Origin: Stenotrophomonas sp. MYb238
Lineage (GTDB): Bacteria; Pseudomonadota; Gammaproteobacteria; Xanthomonadales; Xanthomonadaceae
Direction: 5' to 3'
Length of the DNA: 64,000 nt
NCBI RefSeq assembly: GCF_009496535.1
Contig: NZ_WIDL01000024.1
Location: 1 to 64,000 of the forward strand
Position 1 is the first letter of the stretch; each line of letters begins with the position of its first letter. Below, in pieces: positions 45,087 to 53,143 of the stretch. A program made the position numbers and the translations under genes. The notes beneath the pieces are model-generated. The model had not been told where the DNA came from. It searched no databases and worked only from the letters and a program-made list of their open reading frames with translations.

Positions 45087-46182
45087 ATGTCACCAGATGC
45101 TGTCGATGAAGCGAATGTGGTTAGGGAGGATGAGTGGCTTTATGAGCACACGGAAGATGATGATGAATCAAAAGGTATGCTTGCTCCATATCAAATTTCC
45201 TTTTTTCCAGCTGACTTTACCCTAAGTGGTTATCACGAGAAGAAGAAAAATGGCCAGCTTATAATTCCGCCCTTCCAAAGGAACTATGTTTGGGATGTCG
45301 TTAAGGCTAGCAGGTTGATTGAGTCTTTCCTCTTGGGACTTCCTGTGCCTGGGGTTTTTCTCTATAAGGAGAAAAAAACAAATCGACTGCAAGTGATTGA
45401 TGGCCAGCAGCGCATAACCAGTGCCATCCGATTCTTTGAGTCTAGGTTTGATGATAGGGTATTTCGACTTAAGGGTGTTCAGCCTAGGTGGGACGGTAAG
45501 ACTTTTGATGAATTGGATGAGGTGGACCGTTTTCAGTTGCACGACACAGTGCTCAGAGCAACTGTTGTGCAGCAATTAGACCCGGAGGATGATTCAAGTA
45601 TTTATCACGTGTTTGAGCGGTTAAATACTGGGGGGGGTTAATCTTAACCCAATGGAGGTGCGAAAATGTGTTTATTTTGGCGAATATTTTCAGCTTCTTG
45701 AGCATCTCAATGAATATCAGGGGTGGCGCAAGATTCTTGGAAAAGATGCGCCCGACAAGCGGCTTCGTGACACAGAGTTATTGCTTCGGGTGTTGGCGTT
45801 TGGCTATGATGGCGCTCATTATGAGAAGCCTATGAAGCAGTTTCTAAATAGGCATATGCGTGAGACGCGAAGAATGAGTGCTGATGATTTGAACGCGCGC
45901 ATTAAAGATGCCGCGACGCGTTTTGAAAGCACTATTGACTTGGTGATTGAAGCGTTGGGTGAGAAGCCTTTTCACCTCAGGCAAAGATTGAATTATGCAA
46001 TTACGGATGCTGTTCTTGGTGCGATACTCAGTGGCGTCCGGCCTACCGTTGATAAAATTCGTGCTGGTTACGATTCTTTATTGAGGGATGATGATTTTAT
46101 TGCGGCGGTATCTTTTAATACTAGTGATGAGAAGCAGGTTGCCATTCGAGGCTTGCTTGCAAAAGAAGCGTTTCAGGTGTAG
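45087..46182 (+). pseudogene. DUF262 domain protein interrupted at a G8 tract
   Basis: Two consecutive frames (45087-45641 and 45652-46182) together make one DUF262 protein of about 364 residues. The first half has IPPFQRNYVW and the ParB-like motif V-I-DGQQR (105-109), typical of DUF262/GmrS-like nucleases that use an NTP. The frames join at NTGG-VNLNPMEVRKC, the usual family motif, where eight G (45630-45637) replace the seven needed for reading on. It is thus off in this copy unless the reading frame slips. AGGAGG is six bases upstream. Base composition is far richer in A+T than its neighbours, so it was probably acquired. Coupled to the HEPN-like gene three bases downstream. Confidence 0.85.
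45630..45637 (+). repeat. G8 homopolymer tract at the DUF262 frameshift
   Basis: A run of eight G within AATACT-G8-TTAATC. With seven G the protein reads through; with eight it meets TAA at 45639. It is an obvious site for slippage or sequencing error. Confidence 0.9.
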
Positions 46183-46185
46183 GGC

Positions 46186-46662
46186 ATGGAGTGGCTTCTG
46201 CGTACGCGGCTAGCATTAGATGAGTGTCGTCAGCATATCGATGCGACGTCTTCATCTGGATCGGAAGTCGAGGCCTTCTTGGCGCAGTATTTGCTAATAG
46301 TGTTGAGTGCGGAGATTCAGGAGGAAATATATAGAGTTGTAGAGATGCGTGCCAATAAGTGTGGTGACAGGGAGATATGTGAATTCACGCTTGCATCTTC
46401 TAAAAAGATACTTCGCAGTGTAAAGATTAATGAGTTGTCGGGATTCGTTGGGGGATTTGGGGTTGAGCGTAAAGCGAAATTCGGCGGCTTGCTCGATGAT
46501 AGAACTATATTTCAATATAATTCGGCTATTGACAATAGGCATTCGGTCGCCCATAGAAGTGGGGCCCAGGTTACTCTCGCTGATATGCTTGCTGTCATTG
46601 AGTCGGCAACGCTGGTTTTACAGTCAGCTATGGCAGCATTGATGGATGATCCTGTCGGGTGA
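46186..46662 (+). CDS. HEPN-like protein, second gene of the DUF262 cassette
   Basis: A 158-residue helical protein. Near residue 117 the sequence DNRHSVAHRSG gives Arg118-x4-His123, which matches the catalytic R-x4-6-H motif of HEPN ribonucleases (MAE_28990/RiboL-PSP-like branch). The surrounding helices (about 30-58, 68-85 and 128-150) fit a HEPN bundle, but similarity is judged by eye only. The ATG follows the DUF262 stop by three bases, so they form one operon. The composition is AT-rich, as for its partner. It may be an RNA-cleaving effector or a regulator of the DUF262 protein. Confidence 0.72.
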   Translation: MEWLLRTRLALDECRQHIDATSSSGSEVEAFLAQYLLIVLSAEIQEEIYRVVEMRANKCGDREICEFTLASSKKILRSVKINELSGFVGGFGVERKAKFGGLLDDRTIFQYNSAIDNRHSVAHRSGAQVTLADMLAVIESATLVLQSAMAALMDDPVG

Positions 46663-46790
46663 TGGTTTACATGATCATCCCGCGAATTCCTTAGGCCCAA
46701 TGCAGCCATGCCTGCATGGATACGGCAGCATTGTTAGCTGGGGTGCACGCCGCTGGACTGGGCAATTGCGCTCGGTAACCATAGCCCCGT

Positions 46791-48413
46791 ATGCCCACCA
46801 TCCCCACGCCGTCCGCGCACCTGCTGCAACTGCTGCCCGAGGCAGTGGTGCAAACGGATGCGCTGTGGGAGATCACGTACCTCAACCCAGCCTGGCACAC
46901 GCTTACCGGCCATCCGGTGGAGGCGGCGCTCGGCCGGTCCCTGCTTGAATTCGTGCATCCCGACGACGTGGGCACCCTGCGCTCGGGCATGCCGGTGTTC
47001 CGGTTGCGGTTCGCCGATGGGGATTACCGCTGGGTGCGCCTGCAGCTCCATCCGGAGACGGATGCGGCGGAGCGGGTGATCAGCCGCCAGGGCGTGCTGA
47101 TCGAGATCACCGAGGTGACCGAGCAGGTGCTGGTGGAGGTCCGCCAGCGTTTCCTGCGGCTGCTGGAGACCATCGACGGCGTGGTCTGGGAGGCCGAGCG
47201 CGGGGTGGGCAATACCTTCCTGAGTCCGCAGGTCGAGCGGCTGTTCGGCTACACGGTGGAGGAGTGGCGTTCCGATCCGGGTTTCTGGCGGTCGCGCGTG
47301 CATCCGGACGATCTGCCCGAAGCGCTGGCCATCGACGATGCCGCGTACAACGCCACGCACAGCTATGCCTACGAGATGAATTACCGGCTGTTCGCCAAGT
47401 CCGGCAAGGTGGTGTGGGTGCGCGACCTGTGCCGCGCGGTGGTCGAGCCGGAGCGGCCGAACCGCATGATCGGGCTGATGATCGACGTGACCCGGCAGAA
47501 GAACACGGAGCTGGAGCTGCTGCGCTCCGACAACCGCTATGCGCTGGCCACCCTCGGCTCCAACGACGGCATCTGGGACTGGGACCTGCGTACCGACGTG
47601 CTGCATGTGTCCGGGCGCTTCCACGAGATCGTCGGGCTGGGCGGTGCCGATCACGTGCACGGTGGCGGCTGGGATTTCTTCCACCAGCTCATCGATCCCG
47701 ACGACCGCGCGCGGGTGCAGGCGGCCTGCCGCCGGCACCTGTCGGGCGACAGCCCGAACTTCTCGGTGGATTTCCGCGCATTCCACGGGGCGGGGCGGCT
47801 GGTGTGGGTCAACTGGCGCGGGGTCGCACAGTTCGAGGACGGTGTCGCCGTGCGCATGGCCGGCTCGTTGAGCGACCTGGCCGAACGCGGCAGTTCCTAC
47901 GACGCCCTGACCAACCTGCCGGGCCGGCCGCTGTTCCGCGACCGCCTTGCGCATGCCATCGCGCTGCACCGGAACGAGGCCGCGAACGACGAGGAGGCGC
48001 CGGCACGGGCGGGGACCACGATGTTCGCCGTGCTGCTGCTGGACCTCAACCGGTTCAAGGCCGTCAACGACACCCTGGGCCACCACGTCGGCGACCAGCT
48101 GTTGCAGCAGGTGGCGCGCCGGCTCGAATCCTGCGTGCGCGCGGTGGACCTGGTCGCGCGCATGAGCGGCGACGAGTTCAACGTGCTGCTCGAAGCCATC
48201 GAGCCCGACGAAGCGGCCGCGCGGGCCCGGCAGATCGCCGCCGCGCTCGAAGCGCCCTACGAGATCGGCGGACACACGGTGAGCAGCGGCGCGAGCATCG
48301 GCCTGGTCAGCAGCGCGTCCGGCCTGGCGACCATCGACGACTACCTGCGCGCCGCGGACTCAGCCATGTACCAGGCCAAGAGCCGGTCGTTGGGCGTGTG
48401 CGTTTTTGCATGA
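46791..48413 (+). CDS. PAS-PAS-PAS-GGDEF diguanylate cyclase
   Basis: A cytoplasmic signalling protein of 540 residues with three PAS-type domains (about 8-110, 118-232 and 240-358) and a C-terminal GGDEF domain. The signature reads SGDEF (about 459-463), which usually keeps cyclase activity. I see no RxxD inhibitory site at the normal distance (Arg-x-x-Asp gives RAVDLVARMSGDEF, so the I-site R-A-V-D is present). No membrane helix is evident. The DNA is again GC-rich, marking the end of the AT-rich island. Confidence 0.9.
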   Translation: MPTIPTPSAHLLQLLPEAVVQTDALWEITYLNPAWHTLTGHPVEAALGRSLLEFVHPDDVGTLRSGMPVFRLRFADGDYRWVRLQLHPETDAAERVISRQGVLIEITEVTEQVLVEVRQRFLRLLETIDGVVWEAERGVGNTFLSPQVERLFGYTVEEWRSDPGFWRSRVHPDDLPEALAIDDAAYNATHSYAYEMNYRLFAKSGKVVWVRDLCRAVVEPERPNRMIGLMIDVTRQKNTELELLRSDNRYALATLGSNDGIWDWDLRTDVLHVSGRFHEIVGLGGADHVHGGGWDFFHQLIDPDDRARVQAACRRHLSGDSPNFSVDFRAFHGAGRLVWVNWRGVAQFEDGVAVRMAGSLSDLAERGSSYDALTNLPGRPLFRDRLAHAIALHRNEAANDEEAPARAGTTMFAVLLLDLNRFKAVNDTLGHHVGDQLLQQVARRLESCVRAVDLVARMSGDEFNVLLEAIEPDEAAARARQIAAALEAPYEIGGHTVSSGASIGLVSSASGLATIDDYLRAADSAMYQAKSRSLGVCVFA

Positions 48414-48532
48414 CGCACATCCCTGTGCGTCACCCTTCGGGCGACTTCGCCGTGAAAAACGGCTGTCCTTCCGTTTTTTCATGATGCGCACCCCGGGCGT
48501 CGTCGTTCGGGCGGCCTCGCTGTGAAAAACGG
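48410..48532. repeat. two imperfect tandem copies of a ~52-bp repeat
   Basis: Copies at 48410-48462 and 48481-48532 share the pattern ATGA-GCGCA, TTCGGGCG and CGTGAAAAACGG. The first has a perfect hairpin (TGACGCACA-TCCC-TGTGCGTCA) and includes, on the other strand, GCACAGGGATGTGCGT, which also occurs at 18064. The array starts at the GGDEF gene's stop codon. Confidence 0.72.
48455..48479 (+). terminator. possible terminator after the PAS-GGDEF gene
   Basis: AAAAACGG (48455-48462) and CCGTTTTT (48471-48478) form a stem followed by a T run, with an eight-base loop. It lies within the repeat array, so it may be a by-product of it. Confidence 0.4.
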
Positions 48533-48948
48533 TGACGTTTTCCCGGTGGAAGGAGGCTGAAAGCCGCTATCGACCGGAATTCGCCAAGCCCCTTCGGGGG
48601 CGGTGGCCTACGCTACGGCCTGGCGCGCGACGACAGTCTGCCGGAAGCGGTCGCCGTTCCAGAGGTGCCGATGTTGAAGGCAGCGGGCGATGGCGGTCCT
48701 GTGTCGATGGCTGCGCCCCGATACCGGTACCGGCGGCCCACCCGCCACAGGCCATGACAGATCGTGCGGCATCCATGCCGCGCGGTTATGGATGCGGTGC
48801 GGTGCCGGCCTCGGAAAATGCGTCCGGCGCCTTGCATCGCGCACTTTTCCCATGCGCGGACGCGGGGTTTCCCGACACCGGCGCCGCACTGTCGGGCGGG
48901 CGAGGCCGTTGCTACCCTCGGCCGGACTTTCCCCAGACAGGCGGTGGC
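48533..48948. other. intergenic region before the LD-carboxypeptidase gene
   Basis: I find no supported gene in these 416 bases. The only structure I see is a short hairpin, GCCCCTTCGGGGGC (48590-48603). Its promoter for the next gene is not obvious. Confidence 0.45.
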
Positions 48949-49995
48949 ATGGACAGGCGGCGATTCATCGGCGGCACGGCGTTGGCGGGAGCGTTGCTGC
49001 CGCTGGTAGGCACGGGCAGCGCGCTGGCGGCGCAGCGGGGCAGGCGGCTGCTGCCGCTCCCGCTGGAGAAGGGCGACACCGTGGGGCTGGTCAGCCCGTC
49101 GGCGGCCAGCAGCGACCAGCTCAGCCTGCAGCTGGCGCGCGAAGCGATGGAGGCGCTGGGTTTCAAGGTCAAGACCGGCGCCCATTACGGCGCGCGCTAC
49201 GGCCACCTGGCCGGCACCGATGCCGAGCGCGCGGGCGACCTGAACGCCATGTTCGCCGACCGCCAGGTCAAGGCCATCGTCTGCGTGCGCGGCGGTTCCG
49301 GCGCGGCGCGTCTGCTGCCGCTGTTGGATTACGCCGCCATCCGCGCCAATCCCAAGGTGCTGCTGGGCTATTCGGACATCACCGCGCTGCATTGCGCGAT
49401 CCAGGCCAGGACGGGGCTGGTGACCTTCCACGGGCCGATCGGCTCGGGCAGCTGGAACCGGTTCAACGTGGACCAGTTCGAGCGCCTGTTCTTCAAGCGC
49501 GAGCTGATGGAGTACCGCAACAGCGTCGACACCGAGGACGAACTGGTGCCGCGCAAGAACCGCACCAGTACGATCACCGGCGGCACCGCGCGCGGCGAAC
49601 TGGTGGGCGGCAACCTGACGGTGCTGACCGCGCTGGCCGGCTCGCCCTATATGCCGGACTTCAGCGGCAAGATCCTGTTCCTGGAGGACGTGGACGAAGC
49701 GCCCTACCGCATCGACCGCATGCTAAGCACGCTGAAGCTGATGGGCGCGCTGGACCGGATTGCCGGCTTCATCTTCGGCGAGTGCACCGGCTGCACGCCC
49801 GGCGACGGCTACGGGTCGCTGACGCTGGACCAGCTGTTCGCCGACTACATCGCGCCGCTGAAGATCCCGGCCTACCGCGGCGCGATGATCGGCCACATCC
49901 GCGAGCAGTTCATCGTGCCGGTCGGCGGCCGCGTGGAGATGGACGCCGATGCCGGCAGCTTCCGCCTGATCGAGCCGGTGTTCGCACCGGCCTGA
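48949..49995 (+). CDS. S66-family LD-carboxypeptidase, Tat-exported
   Basis: A peptidase of the LD-carboxypeptidase/MccF family (348 residues) that cuts L,D-bonds, usually releasing the terminal D-Ala of a tetrapeptide. A twin-arginine signal (MDRRRFIGGTALAGALL) shows export by Tat, unlike the cytoplasmic E. coli LdcA. The nucleophile is Ser142 in GYSDITALH, and the Glu/His relay lies in the C-terminal half (FLEDVDEAPYR, IGHIREQ). It would act on periplasmic peptidoglycan or on a secreted peptide antibiotic. The start at 48949 is fixed by the signal. Confidence 0.92.
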   Translation: MDRRRFIGGTALAGALLPLVGTGSALAAQRGRRLLPLPLEKGDTVGLVSPSAASSDQLSLQLAREAMEALGFKVKTGAHYGARYGHLAGTDAERAGDLNAMFADRQVKAIVCVRGGSGAARLLPLLDYAAIRANPKVLLGYSDITALHCAIQARTGLVTFHGPIGSGSWNRFNVDQFERLFFKRELMEYRNSVDTEDELVPRKNRTSTITGGTARGELVGGNLTVLTALAGSPYMPDFSGKILFLEDVDEAPYRIDRMLSTLKLMGALDRIAGFIFGECTGCTPGDGYGSLTLDQLFADYIAPLKIPAYRGAMIGHIREQFIVPVGGRVEMDADAGSFRLIEPVFAPA

Positions 49996-50168
49996 GCGGC
50001 GGTGGCGAGGCGAGGGCGGCGGAGGCTTCCACGCGCATCTGCGCCGCTGCCATCACGCCCGAGGCGGCTGGCTATGTGAAAGGCGCGTCGCGACGACGGC
50101 GCGCCGCTCACGCGGTTCCAACCAACTGCCTGTTAGACCGGGTACACCCCCGAGTAGAGGAGTGGACC

Positions 50169-50699
50169 ATGTCCGACAATCCCATTACCGGCGAGGTGTC
50201 CAACAGCAAGCTGGCGGCGGTGTTCCCGGCGCAGGCACCGGCGCAGGCCGCGGCGGCGGACCTGGTGGAGCAACTGGGTTTCCAGCCGGCGCAGGTGAAG
50301 CTGCTCACCCCGGACACGGCCGATGTCGACATCAAGCTGGAACCGGAAGGCGGCGGCATCTGGCGCACCATCGTGCTCGCGCACCTGAAACTGTGCGTGC
50401 TCGGCGCGTTGGCCGGCGCGGCGATCTTCGCGGCGATGCTGCTGGCGGGCATCCCGTTCGTCGAGAACTCGCCGTGGACCGCGGGCGGCTGGTGGGTGCT
50501 GTACGGCGCGATCGGCGGCCTGTTCCTGGGCGGGCTGGTGGCCCTGCGCCCGGACCACGACCGCTACATCCAGGCCGCGCGCAAGGCCGTGGCGGCCGGG
50601 CGCAGCGCGGTGGTGGTGCATGCGCTGTCGATGACCCAGCAACAGCAGGCGGCACGTTTCCTGGCCGAGCGCGGCGCCGACGTCACCCGCACCCTGTAG
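50169..50699 (+). CDS. predicted membrane protein, general-stress-like
   Basis: A 176-residue protein with cytoplasmic N- and C-terminal domains around two membrane helices (about 72-94 and 103-126, with a Gly-rich turn GAIGGLFLGG). The N-terminal part (VFPAQAPAQAAAADLVEQLGF) looks like general-stress or heat-induced YflT-type proteins, in which a short alpha/beta unit is repeated on both sides of the helices (QQQQAARFLAERGADVTRTL). Function is unknown. AGAGGAG lies just upstream of the ATG. Confidence 0.75.
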   Translation: MSDNPITGEVSNSKLAAVFPAQAPAQAAAADLVEQLGFQPAQVKLLTPDTADVDIKLEPEGGGIWRTIVLAHLKLCVLGALAGAAIFAAMLLAGIPFVENSPWTAGGWWVLYGAIGGLFLGGLVALRPDHDRYIQAARKAVAAGRSAVVVHALSMTQQQQAARFLAERGADVTRTL

Positions 50700-50898
50700 C
50701 GCGCCGGGTGGCCGCTCCCGGCCCCGCGGTCTGCTGCTATCCCGCCCGTGCATTGATCCGCCGGCAGCCGCCGGGTGTGCGGAAGGCGCGCTTCGACCGC
50801 GTCGTCACCAAAAGTCGGACGCCCGCCACGCTTCCGGCAGGGCCGGCCGCGCGCCGCGCTCGGTTAGCATGGAGCCCCCCTGAAGGAAGCACGGACCC

Positions 50899-51609
50899 AT
50901 GCATCGGCTGCTGGTGGTCGACGACGACAGCGACATCCGCGACCTGCTGGCCGAACAGCTCGGCCGCGCCGGCTATGAAGTAGGCACCGCCCGCGACGGC
51001 GCGCAGATGCGCCACGCGCTGGCGCGCGAGCACGTCGACCTGGTCGTGCTCGACCTCAACCTGCCGCACGAGGACGGGCTGGTGCTGTGCCGCGAACTGC
51101 GCGCGCGCTCCAGTACGCCGGTGATCATGCTCACCGCGCGCGCCGAGCCGATCGACCGCGTGCTCGGCCTGGAGATGGGCGCCGACGACTACCTGGCCAA
51201 GCCGTTCGAGCCGCGCGAACTGCTGGCGCGCATCCGCAACGTGCTGCGCCGGACCGAAGCGCTGCCGGCCAACCTGGAGCCGCTGGCGATGCGCCGGGCG
51301 TCGTTCGCCGGCTGGGTGTTCGACCTGGAACAGCGCCGCCTGGTCGATCCGGCCGGGCGCGTGGTGATGCTGTCCGGCGCCGAGTTCCGCCTGCTGCGGG
51401 TGTTCGTCGGCCATGCCAACAAGGTGCTCTCGCGCGAACAGCTGGTGGCGCTGAGCAGCGGCCGCAGCCACGGCGCGCAGGACCGCGCCATCGACCTGCA
51501 GGTCAGCCGCCTGCGGCAGAAGCTCGGCGATGCCGGCGGCGCCGGCGGCCTGATCAGGACGGTGCGCAGCGAAGGCTACGTGTTCGCCGGCGTGGTGGCG
51601 CTGGGATGA
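50899..51609 (+). CDS. OmpR-family response regulator
   Basis: A two-component regulator of 236 residues. The receiver domain (about 1-120) has the acidic pocket Asp8-Asp9-Asp10, phospho-acceptor Asp52, a Thr (LTAR) and Lys101 in YLAKPF. The C-terminal winged-helix DNA-binding domain (about 138-232) has the expected RAIDLQVSRLRQKLG and GYVF. It overlaps the histidine kinase by four bases, forming the usual pair. Its target genes are unknown. Confidence 0.95.
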   Translation: MHRLLVVDDDSDIRDLLAEQLGRAGYEVGTARDGAQMRHALAREHVDLVVLDLNLPHEDGLVLCRELRARSSTPVIMLTARAEPIDRVLGLEMGADDYLAKPFEPRELLARIRNVLRRTEALPANLEPLAMRRASFAGWVFDLEQRRLVDPAGRVVMLSGAEFRLLRVFVGHANKVLSREQLVALSSGRSHGAQDRAIDLQVSRLRQKLGDAGGAGGLIRTVRSEGYVFAGVVALG

Positions 51610-53003
51610 GCCGGCTGCGGCGTTTCTTGGCGTCCATGGCCGGGCGGCTGTTCGTCATCCTGCTGGTGGGCATGATGGCCGCGGCGATCGGCGCGACGCT
51701 GCTGGCCGATATGCACCGCCGGCAGGAGTTCGAGCACCAGAACCTGGTGCGCATCGCCGACCGCCTGCAGGGATTCGTCAACCTGCTCGACGGCAACCCG
51801 GAGCTGCGCCCGCGCCTGCTCGCGGTCGGCGGCGCCAGCGTGCGCGAGGCCAGCGGCGAGTTCCGCATCGGCAAGGAGGACCGGGCGCTGATGGAGATCT
51901 TGGCCGACCGCGACGGGCCGGTCGCCGACGCCCGCGTGCGCGCGGCCGGTTTCCGCGCCTGCCTTGCGCCGTTCCCCGATTTCCTGCCGCCGCGCGACAA
52001 GGCCAAACGGCCGCATCGCCCGCGCGACCCGGCGTTCATTCCGCCGCGCTGCCGCCTGGTGGAGCTGCGGCTGGGCGACGGCACGCCGCTGCGGCTGGCG
52101 TTGCAGTACCCGGCGATGGCGCACGACCGCGTGTTCGCCTTCGACCCGCTGTTCCTGTCGCTGCTGGCGCTGGCCATCGCCGCGCTCGCCTACGGCGTGG
52201 CGCGCATCGCCAGTTCGCCGCTGCAGCGGCTGGCCGACGCGGCCACCGAACTGGGCCAGGACCTGCAGCGCGAGCCGTTGCAGGTGGACGGGCCGCAGGA
52301 AGTGCGCCGCGCCGCCGAAGCCTTCAACGCCATGCAGCAGCGCCTGCAGCGCCATCTCGGCGAACGCACGCAGATGCTGGCCGCCATCACCCACGACCTG
52401 CAGACGCCGCTCACGCGGTTACGGCTGCGGCTGGAGAACGTGGCCGACGAGCCGCTGCGCGAACGCCTGGTCGCCGACCTGGCCGCGATGCAGGCGCTGA
52501 TCCGCGAAGGCCTGGAACTGGCGCGCAGCGCCGAGAGCGCTGAGCAGCGGGTGGCGCTGGACCTGGATTCGCTGCTGCAGAGCGTGGCCGAGGACGCGGT
52601 CGAGGCCGGGCACCAGGTCGAGTTCGAGCAGGGCTGCGGCGCGGTGCTGCGGCTGCGTCCGCTGGCGATGCACCGGCTGTTCTCCAACCTGGTCGACAAC
52701 GCGGTCAAGTACGGGCACGCGGCGCGCATCCGCGCCGAGATCCGCGACGGGCAGGTGCAGGTGCGCATCCGCGACCGCGGACCGGGCCTGGCGCCGGACG
52801 AGCTGGAGGCGGTGTTCGCGCCGTTCCTGCGCCTGGAAACCTCGCGCTCGCGCCAGACCGGCGGCGCCGGGCTGGGCCTGACCATCGCCCGCACGCTGGC
52901 CGAGAAGAACGGCGCCACCCTGGTGCTGCGCAACCATCCCGACGGCGGCCTGGAAGCGGTGGTCGCCTGGCCGTCGCCCGCCTGGAGCGCGCTGCGGCGG
53001 TGA
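51606..53003 (+). CDS. membrane sensor histidine kinase
   Basis: The kinase of the OmpR-type pair (465 residues). Two membrane helices (about 14-34 and 178-199) flank a periplasmic sensor of about 140 residues with two Cys (near 119 and 149) that could form a disulfide. Then come HAMP (about 200-250), the H-box with His263 in AITHDLQTPLTRLRL, and the ATPase domain with the N-box NLVDNAVKYG, DRGPGL and GAGLGL. The ATG overlaps the regulator's stop by four bases. Confidence 0.95.
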   Translation: MSRLRRFLASMAGRLFVILLVGMMAAAIGATLLADMHRRQEFEHQNLVRIADRLQGFVNLLDGNPELRPRLLAVGGASVREASGEFRIGKEDRALMEILADRDGPVADARVRAAGFRACLAPFPDFLPPRDKAKRPHRPRDPAFIPPRCRLVELRLGDGTPLRLALQYPAMAHDRVFAFDPLFLSLLALAIAALAYGVARIASSPLQRLADAATELGQDLQREPLQVDGPQEVRRAAEAFNAMQQRLQRHLGERTQMLAAITHDLQTPLTRLRLRLENVADEPLRERLVADLAAMQALIREGLELARSAESAEQRVALDLDSLLQSVAEDAVEAGHQVEFEQGCGAVLRLRPLAMHRLFSNLVDNAVKYGHAARIRAEIRDGQVQVRIRDRGPGLAPDELEAVFAPFLRLETSRSRQTGGAGLGLTIARTLAEKNGATLVLRNHPDGGLEAVVAWPSPAWSALRR

Positions 53004-53143
53004 GCGCGGCGCCGCGCGTGGCGTCGTCTTTCGCGTCGCTGCCGGGTCGTCGCGTCGGCGGGCAGGGCCGCCGCGCCGCGGCCGCAACGGGGGCGGCGCC
53101 CGCGGGCGGTATCCAGCTTCCGCGCTCAGGTAGTATGCGCGCG

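Noticed and set aside
45044-46790. Insertion-sequence remnant or integrated phage
   Set aside because: The AT-rich insert has no transposase or integrase fragment, and I found no flanking direct repeats or tRNA target.
48567-48889. Small open frames upstream of the LD-carboxypeptidase
   Set aside because: No ribosome-binding site, no domain and composition typical of chance frames.
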